Assembly: GCA_029255525.1 (NCBI GenBank)
Contig: JANLJK010000305.1
Span: forward strand, 1 to 35,374
DNA length: 35,374 nucleotides
Reading direction: 5' to 3'
Source: Pseudolabrys sp.
GTDB taxonomy: Bacteria; Pseudomonadota; Alphaproteobacteria; Rhizobiales; Xanthobacteraceae
Of the stretch, positions 23,541 through 32,657 are shown one piece after another (position 1 is the first letter of the stretch; the number at the start of each line of letters is the position of its first letter). The notes under the pieces were generated by a model. It did not search any database. It worked only from the letters and a program-made list of their open reading frames with translations, and had not been told where the DNA came from. The position numbers and the translations under genes were made by a program.

Positions 23541-24038
23541 ATGACACGCACTGCTTTCCTTCTCGCCGCCGCGCTGGCCGCTTTTGCTGCCACGCCTGCT
23601 TCCGCTGACGACGTTACCATCGGCACGCTCAAGATTACCGCGCCTTGGGCGCGGGCCACGCCGAAGGGCGCTGGCGTCGGCGGCGGCTATTTCAAGATCA
23701 CCAACACCGGCACCGCGCCCGATCGTCTCGTCAGCGGTGTCTCGGAGGTGTCCCAGCGCTTCGAAATCCATGAGATGAGCGTCGTGGACGGCATCATGAA
23801 GATGCGCGAAATGCCCAAGGGCATCGAGATCAAGCCGGGCGAGACCATCGAGTTCAAGCCCGGTGGATATCATGTGATGTTCATGGGCTTGAACAAGCAG
23901 CTCATGCAAGGCGGCACCGTCAAGGCGACGCTGCAATTCGAGAAGGCCGGCAAAGTCGATGTCGATTTCAAGATCGAAGGTATCGGCGCGCAGACCGGCG
24001 GCGGTCATGACATGGGTGGCATGAAGCACGGCCATTAA
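23541..24038 (+). CDS. PCuAC-family periplasmic copper chaperone
   Basis: A 165-aa exported protein of the PCuAC (DUF461) family, which passes Cu(I) to cytochrome oxidase CuA or Cox17-like partners. The signal peptide ends near TPASA (residue 22). The core has APWARATPKGAGVGGGYFKI, then the metal ligands IHEMS ... MREM and HVMFMGL, fitting the family H-(M)-x10-M-x21-H-x-M arrangement. A His/Met-rich tail (GGGHDMGGMKHGH) adds a possible second site. The start is ATG 23541 after CAGGAG. Probably co-transcribed with the Cys-rich gene before it. Confidence 0.9.
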   Translation: MTRTAFLLAAALAAFAATPASADDVTIGTLKITAPWARATPKGAGVGGGYFKITNTGTAPDRLVSGVSEVSQRFEIHEMSVVDGIMKMREMPKGIEIKPGETIEFKPGGYHVMFMGLNKQLMQGGTVKATLQFEKAGKVDVDFKIEGIGAQTGGGHDMGGMKHGH

Positions 24039-24049
24039 GCGAACGCTTT

Positions 24050-24153
24050 GTAGGGTGGGCTAAGGCGGTGTAGCCGCCGAGCCCACCGGGGGGCTTCAAG
24101 AAGTCGCACCATCGTTGGTGGGCACGGCGCTAACGCGCCTTTGCCCACCCTAC
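24050..24153. repeat. GTAGGGTGGGC inverted-repeat element
   Basis: A 104-bp intergenic element with terminal arms GTAGGGTGGGC (24050-24060) and GCCCACCCTAC (24143-24153), and internal short stems (GGCGG/CCGCC; GCGCtaacGCGC). Elements with these ends are common in many proteobacterial intergenic regions. It fills the gap between the convergent PCuAC and dctM genes. Confidence 0.7.
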
Positions 24154-24167
24154 GTGCTTGCTCCAAA

Positions 24168-25490
24168 CTACCAGCCGATCGCCTTCGGCAGCCAGGTCGC
24201 AAGACCGGGGAAGGCGAACACCAACACCAGCGCCAGGACCTGCATCCCCACGAACGGCACAATGCCGCGATAGATGTCGCCGGTGGTGACCTCCGGCGGC
24301 GCGACGCCGCGCAGGAAGAACAAGGCCCAGCCGAACGGCGGCGTGAGGAACGAGGTCTGCAGGTTCACGCAGATCAACGTCGCCAGCCATACCATGTCGA
24401 CATTCGCGGCGGTGAACACCGGCAGGAACAGCGGTACAGCGATGTAGGAGATCTCGATCCACTCGATGAAGAAGCCGAGGATGAAGATGATGAACATCAG
24501 GAACCAGATGTCCGCATTGATGCCGCCCGGCAGGTACGCGAAGAGGTCGTGCACGATCTTCTCGCCCTGAAGGCCTCGGAAGGCCAACGCGAAAATCTGC
24601 GCGCACATCAGGATGAACATCATCATCGCGGTCGTCTTGACGGTCGCCTGACAGGTCTCTCGCAGCACGCGCCATGACAGCCGGCCGGTGACCGCCGCGA
24701 TCAGGATCGAGCCGAGGGCGCCCATGGAGGCGGCTTCCGAGGGTGCGGCGATGCCGGCGATGATCGATCCCAAAACCGCGGCGACGAGCCCGACGGGTGG
24801 CGCCACCACCTTGAAAATCTTGGTCGCAAGCTGGCCGCCGGAAAGGAGCGCGCGTTCCTCGGCCGGAATGGCCGGCACTTCCTTCGGGCGTACGATGCCG
24901 AGGACGAGGATGTAGACGCAGTAGATGCCGGCCAGCATCAGGCCGGGGATCATCGCGGCCGCGAACAATGTGCCGACGGATTCGTTCAGGATATCCGCCA
25001 GCAAAATGAGGATCAGGCTTGGCGGGATGATCTGGCCGAGCGTACCGGAAGCGCAGATGACGCCGCAGGCGAGGCCCTTATTGTAGCCACGCCGCAGCAT
25101 GCCGGGCAGCGTCAGCAGGCCGAGTGTCACGACCGTGGCGCCGACGATGCCGGTGGTCGCGCCCATCAGCACGCCGACCAGCACGATGCCGATGCCGAGT
25201 CCGCCGCGCAGCGAACCGGCCAGATGTCCGATTACATCCATCAGGTCCTCGGCGAGCTTGGATCTCTCCAGCATCATGCCCATGAAGACGAAGAGGGGGA
25301 TGGCGAGCAGCGTCGAGTTCGTCACCACGCCGAACAGGCGGTGAGGCAACAGGTTGAACAAAGTCATCCCGAAGCCGAGATAGCCGAACACGAAGCCCGA
25401 CACCGCAAGGGTCATGGCGACGGGAATGCCGGCCATGAGCAGGACGAAAAACGACGCCAGCATCAGGACGGCGTAGTATTCGAGTGGCAT
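24168..25490 (-). CDS. dctM: TRAP transporter large permease subunit DctM
   Basis: The main channel of a TRAP (tripartite ATP-independent periplasmic) transporter, driven by a sodium or proton gradient. A 440-aa protein with about 12 hydrophobic segments. It has FVFMGMMLERSKLAEDL and GVICASGTLGQIIPPSLILILLAD, the conserved family region. The start overlaps the dctQ stop as TGATG. It is the last gene of dctPQM. Confidence 0.93.
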   Translation of the reverse strand: MPLEYYAVLMLASFFVLLMAGIPVAMTLAVSGFVFGYLGFGMTLFNLLPHRLFGVVTNSTLLAIPLFVFMGMMLERSKLAEDLMDVIGHLAGSLRGGLGIGIVLVGVLMGATTGIVGATVVTLGLLTLPGMLRRGYNKGLACGVICASGTLGQIIPPSLILILLADILNESVGTLFAAAMIPGLMLAGIYCVYILVLGIVRPKEVPAIPAEERALLSGGQLATKIFKVVAPPVGLVAAVLGSIIAGIAAPSEAASMGALGSILIAAVTGRLSWRVLRETCQATVKTTAMMMFILMCAQIFALAFRGLQGEKIVHDLFAYLPGGINADIWFLMFIIFILGFFIEWIEISYIAVPLFLPVFTAANVDMVWLATLICVNLQTSFLTPPFGWALFFLRGVAPPEVTTGDIYRGIVPFVGMQVLALVLVFAFPGLATWLPKAIGW

Positions 25491-25990
25491 CAGGCTCTCC
25501 GGTAGGCGAGGGTGCTTTTGATCGCTTCCGAGAGCGACTGGAGGAAATACAGAGCGAAGCCGAGAGGGATCAGGCCTTTGACGATGTAGCGGTGATCGAT
25601 GCCGCCGGGATTGGCCGTGCCCTCATTGATGCTCCACGACTGGTAGACGTAAGGGATGCACAGCTTGATCACGAGCGCGCACAGCAGCATGCCGAGGATC
25701 GCCGTGATGATGTCGACCAGGTGTTTGTTCTTCTCGCTGAAGTATTGGAACAGGACGTCGACGCGGACGTGCTCTCCGTGCAGCAGCGCGTAGCACATGC
25801 CGAACACGCAGATCGGCACCATGATGTGCCACTCGAATTCCTGCATCCAGATCGAGCCGATCGAGAAGCCGTAACGTAAGAGCACGTTCGTGCCCATCAC
25901 GAGCGCGAGGCCGAGCGCCAGCCATGCCGTCGCGCGGCCGACGAGATCGACGAAAGTGTCGATCGCGCCGGCCAGCCGTTCTGCCGTCAT
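25490..25990 (-). CDS. dctQ: TRAP transporter small permease subunit DctQ
   Basis: A 166-aa membrane protein with four helices, the small TRAP subunit that joins the binding protein cycle to DctM. The block WMQEFEWHIMVPICVFGMCYALLHGEHVRVDVL is typical. I use ATG 25990; the ORF-track start at 26044 lies inside dctP. Its start overlaps the dctP stop by one base (TGATG), and it overlaps dctM in the same way, so translation is coupled through the operon. Confidence 0.92.
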   Translation of the reverse strand: MTAERLAGAIDTFVDLVGRATAWLALGLALVMGTNVLLRYGFSIGSIWMQEFEWHIMVPICVFGMCYALLHGEHVRVDVLFQYFSEKNKHLVDIITAILGMLLCALVIKLCIPYVYQSWSINEGTANPGGIDHRYIVKGLIPLGFALYFLQSLSEAIKSTLAYRRA

Positions 25991-27078
25991 CAGGTCGCCT
26001 TGCGGATCTTGGTGTGGTAGACCGTCTCGCTCTTGTCGGCCCATTCGTCGTACTTGGCTTTATAGGCGAAGTAGGAATCATTCACCTTCTTGGTCACCGG
26101 GTCTTTCGCCACGGCTTCCGCCAGTATCTTCGTGGTGGCAGCGCGCAGCGCCTTCACCACGTCATCCGGCAGCGGTTGTGCGATCACGCCTTGGTTCTTG
26201 ACCAAGTCTTCGTAAGCCTCGGCGTTGTTCTTCTGGCACCACGCTTCGCTGATGACGTTGCAGGCCGCGCAGGCGTTTTCGACGATGGCTTTGAGATCGG
26301 GCGGCAGGCTTTCCCACTTCGCCTTGTTGATGGTCAGCTCGCTGGTGGTGGCCATCTCGTGCCAGCCGGTCGTGTAGTAGTACTTGGCGACCTTGTGTAG
26401 CCCGAGCTGACGGTCGAGATAGGGGCCGACGAATTCGGCCGCGTCGATGACGCCACGCTCGAGGTTAGGGAAAATTTCGCCCGGTGCAATGAGACGCGAG
26501 TCGACACCGAGCTCCTTGTAGACGCGGCCCGCAAGACCGGGGATGCGCATCTTGACGCCCTTGAGGTCATCGACCGTCTTGATCTCCTTGCGGAACCAGC
26601 CGGTCATCTGCACGCCGGTATTGCCGCAGGCGAAGGGCACGAGATTGAAACGATCGTAGACCTCGCGCCACAGCTCACGCCCGCCGCCGTCGTAGTACCA
26701 GCCGTTGAAGCCCTGGAAGTTGAGACCGAAGGGGACGGCCGTGAAATACTGCGCCGCGAAGCTCTTGCCGGTCCAGAAATAGGAATTGGCGTAGTTCATC
26801 TCGACGGTGCCGGACGATACCGCATCGAAACCTTCCGCCGCGGGGATCAGCTCGCCGGCACCGTAGAACTGGATCTTCAACCGGCCGCCCGACATCTCCT
26901 CGATGCGCTTGCAGAGATCTTTGGCGCTGCCTGGGCCGGTTGAATAGAACGCGGCGTTCGGGCCATAGAAGCTGGTCATCTTCCAGTTGAAGGTGGTTTG
27001 CGCCTTGGCAACCGCCGGTGCGGCGATCGTGCCGGCAGTGCCCATCAGGGCATACTTGGTGAAATCGCGACGTCGCAT
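25990..27078 (-). CDS. dctP: TRAP transporter substrate-binding protein DctP (TakP-like)
   Basis: A 362-aa periplasmic binding protein. The N-terminus MRRRDFTKYALMGTAG... looks like a Tat signal (R-R-R-D-F), cleaved near AKAQ. The core has FYGAGELIPAAEGFDAVSSGTVEM and GVKMRIPGLAGRVYKELG, the family helix region, with the conserved Arg that usually binds a carboxylate. It resembles the TakP-like branch that binds 2-oxo acids. I use ATG 27078; the ORF-track start at 27147 adds 23 residues ahead of the Tat motif. It is first in dctPQM; no other sugar-acid or dicarboxylate gene is near to fix the substrate. Confidence 0.92.
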   Translation of the reverse strand: MRRRDFTKYALMGTAGTIAAPAVAKAQTTFNWKMTSFYGPNAAFYSTGPGSAKDLCKRIEEMSGGRLKIQFYGAGELIPAAEGFDAVSSGTVEMNYANSYFWTGKSFAAQYFTAVPFGLNFQGFNGWYYDGGGRELWREVYDRFNLVPFACGNTGVQMTGWFRKEIKTVDDLKGVKMRIPGLAGRVYKELGVDSRLIAPGEIFPNLERGVIDAAEFVGPYLDRQLGLHKVAKYYYTTGWHEMATTSELTINKAKWESLPPDLKAIVENACAACNVISEAWCQKNNAEAYEDLVKNQGVIAQPLPDDVVKALRAATTKILAEAVAKDPVTKKVNDSYFAYKAKYDEWADKSETVYHTKIRKAT

Positions 27079-27383
27079 GACTAACCCCCGCTCTCGTGCA
27101 ATGCGCAGCGAATATGCGCGGCTCTGCATGAGCAAGCGACGTGCCATTTCCGGACTGAATGTGTGATTTCAGCGGTTTGTATCGCGCCCGTATGGGGCGG
27201 ATGACATGCTGCCTAATTGCGCGGCGTGACGCGTATGGACATGGGCAACTAGGCGGCAGGTGTTGCGCCAGTGGTTGCTAAAGCGACCATATCGCTGCGC
27301 GTTAAGGGGTCGATTGTTCAGAATGTTAAAAGGAGCGGACATCCCGGCGCTGAGGCCGGGATGTCCGTATGCCAAGCCCGTGC
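27079..27383. other. 305-bp intergenic region before dctP
   Basis: No gene. The ORF at 27169-27375 (-) has no family character. It contains the CMD terminator hairpin (27328-27366) and presumably the dctPQM promoter, for which I see no strong -35/-10 pair. The dctP start is preceded by GGGGG at a usable distance. Confidence 0.5.
27328..27366 (-). terminator. Rho-independent-type terminator after CMD gene
   Basis: Perfect 11-bp stem GGACATCCCGG / CCGGGATGTCC (27337-27347 and 27356-27366) with an 8-base loop. On the minus strand it is followed by CTCCTTTT. It lies 17 bp after the stop of the CMD-family gene. Confidence 0.7.
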
Positions 27384-27971
27384 TTAGGCCTTCGGCTCGG
27401 TGAAGGCCAGTTCGGTGCTTTCCGGCGGCAGCATGTTGAAAACATTGAGCGTCATCGCGATCAGAGCGTAATAGCCGAGGATGCCGACAAGCTGCACCAG
27501 CGCTTCCTCGCCGAGGAAGGCGTAGACGCGCTCGTAGGTTTTGTCGCTGACGCGCTTGGTTTTGTACAATTCCTCGATGAAATCGTAGAGCGCCAGCTCT
27601 TCCTTGGTGGCGCCGGTCGGGCGCTTGCCGGCCTGAATGTCGGCGATCACTTTCTTAGGCACGCCCTCGCGTTCGGCGATTGCTGCATGCGCGAACCACT
27701 CATACTGCGCGCGCCAATGCCGCGCGGTGCACAGGATCGCGAATTCCGACATGCGCGGGGGCAGGGACGTCTGGTAGCGCACATAGCCGCCCAACGCCTG
27801 CGCCAGGAGGCCCATGTCGGGCGCGTGCATCCAGGCACCGAACGGGCCGCGTGGCATGATGGACTGCCCGCGCGGACCCTCGCGCAGGGCCCGCAGCAGC
27901 GTCCGTTGGACTTTGGTCATTTCCGGTTCGTCGACCGTGGGCAGGCGTTGCGCGGGGCGCTTGGCAGGCAT
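27384..27971 (-). CDS. Carboxymuconolactone decarboxylase-family protein
   Basis: A 195-aa CMD/AhpD-like helical protein. The motif block EFAILCTARHWRAQYEWFAHAAIAEREG holds the Cys-x3-His and Glu/His of the PcaC-like group rather than the C-x2-C of AhpD, so peroxidase cycling is unlikely. Another helix pair (VQLVGILGYYALIAMTLNVF) completes the fold. I use ATG 27971; the ORF-track start at 28049 is not supported. The substrate is unknown. It is divergent from the nitroreductase gene; a ring-cleavage or xenobiotic role for the pair is inference only. Confidence 0.82.
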   Translation of the reverse strand: MPAKRPAQRLPTVDEPEMTKVQRTLLRALREGPRGQSIMPRGPFGAWMHAPDMGLLAQALGGYVRYQTSLPPRMSEFAILCTARHWRAQYEWFAHAAIAEREGVPKKVIADIQAGKRPTGATKEELALYDFIEELYKTKRVSDKTYERVYAFLGEEALVQLVGILGYYALIAMTLNVFNMLPPESTELAFTEPKA

Positions 27972-28111
27972 GGGGAGCGGTCCTTCGTCTCGGTCCGGCG
28001 GGAAAGGGAGCAATGGATTAGGCTGAATCGCGCGATTATTATAGCGCAAACAAGCCGGCGCAGAATCCCATCATGCGGGACATAGGACCGGCGCAAGGTC
28101 GGGAGGCCGCC

Positions 28112-28864
28112 ATGGACGACGTCGCCACCTTCACCCCCAACATCGCGCGCTACGAGCAGTTCATGGACGTGGTCCGTAACCGGCTCACCACGCGTGCCTT
28201 TCGGCCCGACATTCCGGTGCCGCGCGAGCACGTCGAAATGGTGCTGGAGGCCGCGCGCCATGGGCCGTCCGGCGCCAATGCCCAGCCGTGGCACTACATC
28301 GTCGTCACCGACCCGGCGGTGAAGCGGCAGATTGCCGACTACTTCGTCGCCGAGGCCAGCAAACGCGCCAAGCTGAAGATGAAATTCCCGACACCCAATT
28401 ATCGTGGGCTGGCCGATGCGCCGGGCTTCGTGGTGGTGGCGGCGGATTTCCGTTTCGTGCGGGCTTTTCCCGTGCTGCTCGACGGCTCGGACCTGGACAA
28501 GCAGTATCAGGCCAATGCCGAGCGTATTTTGCTACAGAGCGTTGCCGCTTCCACCATGTCGGCGCATCTGGCCGCCGCGGCGCTCGGCTACCAGGTCTGG
28601 TGGGTGACGGCGATCGGTCAGGACGACGCGCAGTCGTCGTTGCGGCCGCTGCTCGGCGTGCCGGATGATCTCGCCATCATCGACATCATGCTGTTCGGCG
28701 TGCCGGCCAAGGCGCCTTACAAGCGCTGGAAGAAGACGTTGCCCCAGATCATGAGTTGGGATCGCTTCGACATGAAGAATTTCATGACCGTGGGTCAGAT
28801 CGAGGCGTGGGTACAGGAGACGCGCCACAAAGTCATGTACCGCGACGAGACCAAGGTCGATTGA
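28112..28864 (+). CDS. Nitroreductase-family FMN protein
   Basis: A 250-aa nitroreductase-fold enzyme. FMN-phosphate contacts are seen in RLTTRAFRPD (near the N-terminus) and in ARHGPSGANAQPWHYIVVTD; the LADAPGFVVVAAD and LQSVAASTMSAHLAAAALGYQVWWVT segments match the family core. I choose ATG 28112 with GGGAGG just upstream, instead of 28073. It reduces an unknown substrate with NAD(P)H. It is divergent from the CMD-family gene. Confidence 0.85.
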   Translation: MDDVATFTPNIARYEQFMDVVRNRLTTRAFRPDIPVPREHVEMVLEAARHGPSGANAQPWHYIVVTDPAVKRQIADYFVAEASKRAKLKMKFPTPNYRGLADAPGFVVVAADFRFVRAFPVLLDGSDLDKQYQANAERILLQSVAASTMSAHLAAAALGYQVWWVTAIGQDDAQSSLRPLLGVPDDLAIIDIMLFGVPAKAPYKRWKKTLPQIMSWDRFDMKNFMTVGQIEAWVQETRHKVMYRDETKVD

Positions 28865-28876
28865 TCGAAGAGACGG

Positions 28877-29287
28877 TTAGCGCGGCGCCCGGTCGGAGAT
28901 ATTGGTGGCGGTGGGGGATTCCACCTGCGCCGTCACGCGCGCGACGCCGCGGTTGATCATGCGCAGTTCCTTGGCGGCCGCGAGCGACAGATCAATCATG
29001 CGGCCTTTATTGAAGGGGCCGCGGTCGTTGACCACGACCACGACGCTGCGGCGCGTTTTAAGATCAGTGACCCGCACATGCGTGCCGAAGGGCAAGGTGC
29101 GATGAGCGGCGGTGAATTTCGTAGGATCGTAGTGCGCGCCGGACGCGGTACGACCCCGATAGTCGATGCTGTAGTAGACGGCTGTGCCGGTGAACGACTT
29201 CGGCTGCCGTTCTTGAGCGACGGCTGCACTGTCTGCGACAGTCAATGCGAGTGCGGCACCCATCAGGTTTTGCATCATTGACTTCAT
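28877..29287 (-). CDS. RlpA-like double-psi beta-barrel protein
   Basis: A 136-aa exported protein of the RlpA family (septal or peptidoglycan-binding lytic transglycosylase-like). The signal peptide ends near SAAVA. The barrel has YRGRTASGAHYDPTKFTAAHRTLPFGTHVRVTDL and VNDRGPFNKGRMIDLSLAAA, including the conserved Asp in DRGPF and the His of AAHR. No SPOR domain and no lipobox, so this is the short form. The start at 29287 has AGGA just upstream. It is convergent with the nitroreductase (12-bp gap). Confidence 0.88.
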   Translation of the reverse strand: MKSMMQNLMGAALALTVADSAAVAQERQPKSFTGTAVYYSIDYRGRTASGAHYDPTKFTAAHRTLPFGTHVRVTDLKTRRSVVVVVNDRGPFNKGRMIDLSLAAAKELRMINRGVARVTAQVESPTATNISDRAPR

Positions 29288-29452
29288 TTCAATCCTGCCA
29301 TGCCCCGGCTACGAAGCCGCGCCATGTCGCAGAATAAGTAGCGATGTGGCGAAAAAGCGGCTCACGTTGTGCGCATGCGTCGGCTTCGTGTCATCGCGGT
29401 CCTGCGATGCCTGCAATTGCGGCACAATGCAAAAAAGTTCCGATGACGCTGG

Positions 29453-29953
<501 letters not shown>

Positions 29954-29976
29954 GGAGATCCTCTGTGCGGCGCGTC

Positions 29977-30002
29977 AACGTTTGCGCATGGCGCTGAGTT
30001 CC
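29977..30002 (-). promoter_or_regulatory. EcfG general-stress promoter (GGAAC-N17-CGTT)
   Basis: On the minus strand GGAAC (29998-30002) and CGTT (29977-29980) are 17 bp apart, an exact match to the alphaproteobacterial EcfG consensus GGAAC-N16/17-CGTT. It is 23 bp before the iron-permease-family ATG, leaving room for the GAGGAT ribosome binding site. Transcription in the general stress response is inferred from the family. Confidence 0.7.
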
Positions 30003-30041
30003 AGAGGCACGAACGGAGAGAGCCAGGATGCCTCTCCGTGT

Positions 30042-32654
30042 CTATTTGAATTTCGGTAGTGCCTGTTTGATCCGGCCGATCTCGGCCCATGGATCCTTCT
30101 TCAGTCGCGCCAGGCGCTGGCCGATGTTCTTCACCGTGTACTGGTTGGCGCTTTTGAGCGATCCCAGTTCCGACCAATCGATCGGCGCCGCCACCGGTGC
30201 GCCCGGCCGGGCGCGCGTGGAGGAGGGCGCGACCGCGGTCGCCTCGCGCGAGTTGCGCAGATAGTCGATGAAGATGCGTCCGGCGCGTTTGGCCTTGGTG
30301 GCGGTGGCGACGTATTTGTCCGGGGCATCCGCTTCCATCGCGGCGGCGACCACGCGGGTGAATTCCTTGGCCTCTTCCCAGGGCGTCGGCTTGATCGGAA
30401 GCACGACATGCAAGCCCTTGCCGCCGGACGTCTTCAGGAAGGTTTTGAGCTTGATGCCGGCGAGCCGTTCACGCACATCGCGTGCCGCCGCTACCACATC
30501 TTTCCAGTCCGTGTTTGGGCCCGGATCGAGATCGAACACCAGCCGGTCGGCGTCCTCACGATCATCAATGGTGGTGCCGCGCGTGTGGATTTCCAGGACG
30601 CCGCCTTGCACCAGCGAGATCAGCCCATCGAGATCGTCGAGAGAGATGATCTTGTCGCCTTTCTCCGGCACCAAGTGCAGATGTTCGGTGGAGATGCCGG
30701 CGGTGGCGTGCTTCTGGAAAAAGCATTGCCCCGTGGCACCGTCGGGGCAGCGCACCAAGGAAATCGGCCGGCCGACAAGATGCGGTGCCATCCATTTCCA
30801 GACGCTGGCGTAATAGTCGGCGAGATCGCGTTTGGTGATGCCGGCATCATCCCAATAGACCCGGTCGGGATGGGTCAGTTTGACATGGCCCACCATGTCG
30901 TCGTTTTTCCTTGCCGCCCGGACGGGCGCACTATGTTTGACGGCCGATGCCGCGCGGGCCGCGACGACGTTTTTCCTCTCCCGCACGACCTCGGTCGCCT
31001 TCTTGTCTTCACGTAGGCCCTGAAACGAGGCCTGGCGCACGCGCTCGCCATGCGTCCAGCCATGGAAGTCGACCTCGGCGACAATCTTGGGGCTGACCCA
31101 GACAGGCTTGCGGACGCCGCGTTCTTCGGCAGGGACGGTGTCGAACGGCGATGTCTTTGTCGCTGTGGGCTTGAGCTTGCGATAGAGATCGTGCGCGACC
31201 TGATGCGAGAAGCCGGTGCCGGTGCGCCCGGCATAGCGAAGTGTGCCCATGTCGTAGAAGCCAAGCACCAGCGCGCCGATGGAGTGGGCGTTGGCCGTTG
31301 ACGGGACGAAACCGGCAACGACGAATTCCTGCCGATCCGAGCACTTGGTCTTGACCCAATCGTCTCCGCGGCCGGAGTGATAGCCGGCCTTGGCCTGTTT
31401 CGAAATGATGCCTTCGAGGCCCATCTTGCAGGCGTGTTTGAGCAGCACCGGGCCGCGCTCGTCGATCGACTCGCTCATGCGGAGGGCGCTTCGTTCCGGC
31501 GCGCGGGCCAGGAGCTTGGCCAGGGCCGCCTTGCGCGTGGTTAGCGGCAGTGGCCGCAGGTCCGTGCCGTCCAGATGCATGAGGTCAAAGGCATAGAACG
31601 CCATGCGCTTGCCGTCGCCCTGCTTGAGCGCCTGTTGCAGCAACGAGAAGCTCGATATGCCGTCGTCACCTTCCACGACGACTTCGCCATCGATCAGTGC
31701 GGTCTTGGCCGGCAGCTTGGCGACAGCTTCTGCCACCGCAGGAAATTTCTTGGTCCAGTCCAGGCCGCGCCGGGTCAGCAGCTTCACCTTGCCGCGGTCG
31801 AGCCTTGCTTGCAGGCGGTAGCCGTCGAACTTGATCTCATGCACCCAGTTGTCGCCATCCGGCGCCTTGTCAGTGAGTGTCGCGAGACAGGGTGCGACGA
31901 AGGCGGGCAGGGCGCCAATCGGCGCTTCGTTGGTGTCGGGGTCGTTGTCGTCAACCTTTACGCTTCTGCGCAGCGGCTTGATCGCGGCGGTGCGTGTCTT
32001 GGGTCTCTTCTTGGTCGTCTTTTTCTTGGCGGCTGTTTTCCTTGTCTTTTTCTTCGCCGTCGCTCTGGTTTTCTTTTTGCTCGGCGTGCCTTCGGCAATC
32101 TCATCGAGTGAGCGGCCGGTGGTGATCGACAAAGGTGCTTCGTCGAGAATGTCCTTGTCGCGTGCCGAACGCTCGGCCGCGTCGTGCTGTTTGATCAGCA
32201 GCCAGTTGTCGCGCTTTTCGCCCGGCCGCCGGTGCATGCGCACCAGATGCCAGCCGCCGTGCAGCTTCTCGCCGTCGAGCGTGAAGGCGAGATGGCCTTT
32301 CTTGAGGCCCTTGTGCGGATCGGCTTCGGGCGTCCAGGTGCCGCGGTCCCAGATCATGACCGTGCCGCCACCATACTCGCCCTCGGGGATGGTCCCCTCG
32401 AACGTATTGTACTCGATTGGGTGATCCTCGACTTGGACAGCGAGGCGCTTTTCATCTGGCACTAAGCTTGGGCCGCGCGTCACCGCCCAGCTCTTCATGA
32501 CGCCGTCGAGTTCGAGGCGTAGGTCGTAATGCAGGCGCGTCGCGTCGTGCTTCTGGATGACGAAGGCGTGGCCGGCTTTGCGAGCGACTTTGCCTTTCGG
32601 CTCTGGTGTTACGCCGAAGCGGCGTTTGGCGTTGTAGGTCTTGAGTTCGACCAT
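30042..32654 (-). CDS. ligD: ATP-dependent DNA ligase D (PE-LIG-POL)
   Basis: The multifunctional enzyme of bacterial non-homologous end joining, 870 aa. Domain order: phosphoesterase (about 1-170; KHDATRLHYDLRLE with H36 and H42), Lys-rich linker (about 190-235), ligase (about 245-545; nucleotidyl Lys275 in EIKFDGYR), then primase/polymerase (about 595-870; TKRDLADYYASV, RCPDGATGQCFFQKH, DLDPGPNTDW). This is the order of the Pseudomonas enzyme. It starts 3 bp after the ku stop, so Ku and LigD are made together and act on broken ends. The basic linker may bind DNA. Confidence 0.95.
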   Translation of the reverse strand: MVELKTYNAKRRFGVTPEPKGKVARKAGHAFVIQKHDATRLHYDLRLELDGVMKSWAVTRGPSLVPDEKRLAVQVEDHPIEYNTFEGTIPEGEYGGGTVMIWDRGTWTPEADPHKGLKKGHLAFTLDGEKLHGGWHLVRMHRRPGEKRDNWLLIKQHDAAERSARDKDILDEAPLSITTGRSLDEIAEGTPSKKKTRATAKKKTRKTAAKKKTTKKRPKTRTAAIKPLRRSVKVDDNDPDTNEAPIGALPAFVAPCLATLTDKAPDGDNWVHEIKFDGYRLQARLDRGKVKLLTRRGLDWTKKFPAVAEAVAKLPAKTALIDGEVVVEGDDGISSFSLLQQALKQGDGKRMAFYAFDLMHLDGTDLRPLPLTTRKAALAKLLARAPERSALRMSESIDERGPVLLKHACKMGLEGIISKQAKAGYHSGRGDDWVKTKCSDRQEFVVAGFVPSTANAHSIGALVLGFYDMGTLRYAGRTGTGFSHQVAHDLYRKLKPTATKTSPFDTVPAEERGVRKPVWVSPKIVAEVDFHGWTHGERVRQASFQGLREDKKATEVVRERKNVVAARAASAVKHSAPVRAARKNDDMVGHVKLTHPDRVYWDDAGITKRDLADYYASVWKWMAPHLVGRPISLVRCPDGATGQCFFQKHATAGISTEHLHLVPEKGDKIISLDDLDGLISLVQGGVLEIHTRGTTIDDREDADRLVFDLDPGPNTDWKDVVAAARDVRERLAGIKLKTFLKTSGGKGLHVVLPIKPTPWEEAKEFTRVVAAAMEADAPDKYVATATKAKRAGRIFIDYLRNSREATAVAPSSTRARPGAPVAAPIDWSELGSLKSANQYTVKNIGQRLARLKKDPWAEIGRIKQALPKFK

Positions 32655-32657
32655 GCG

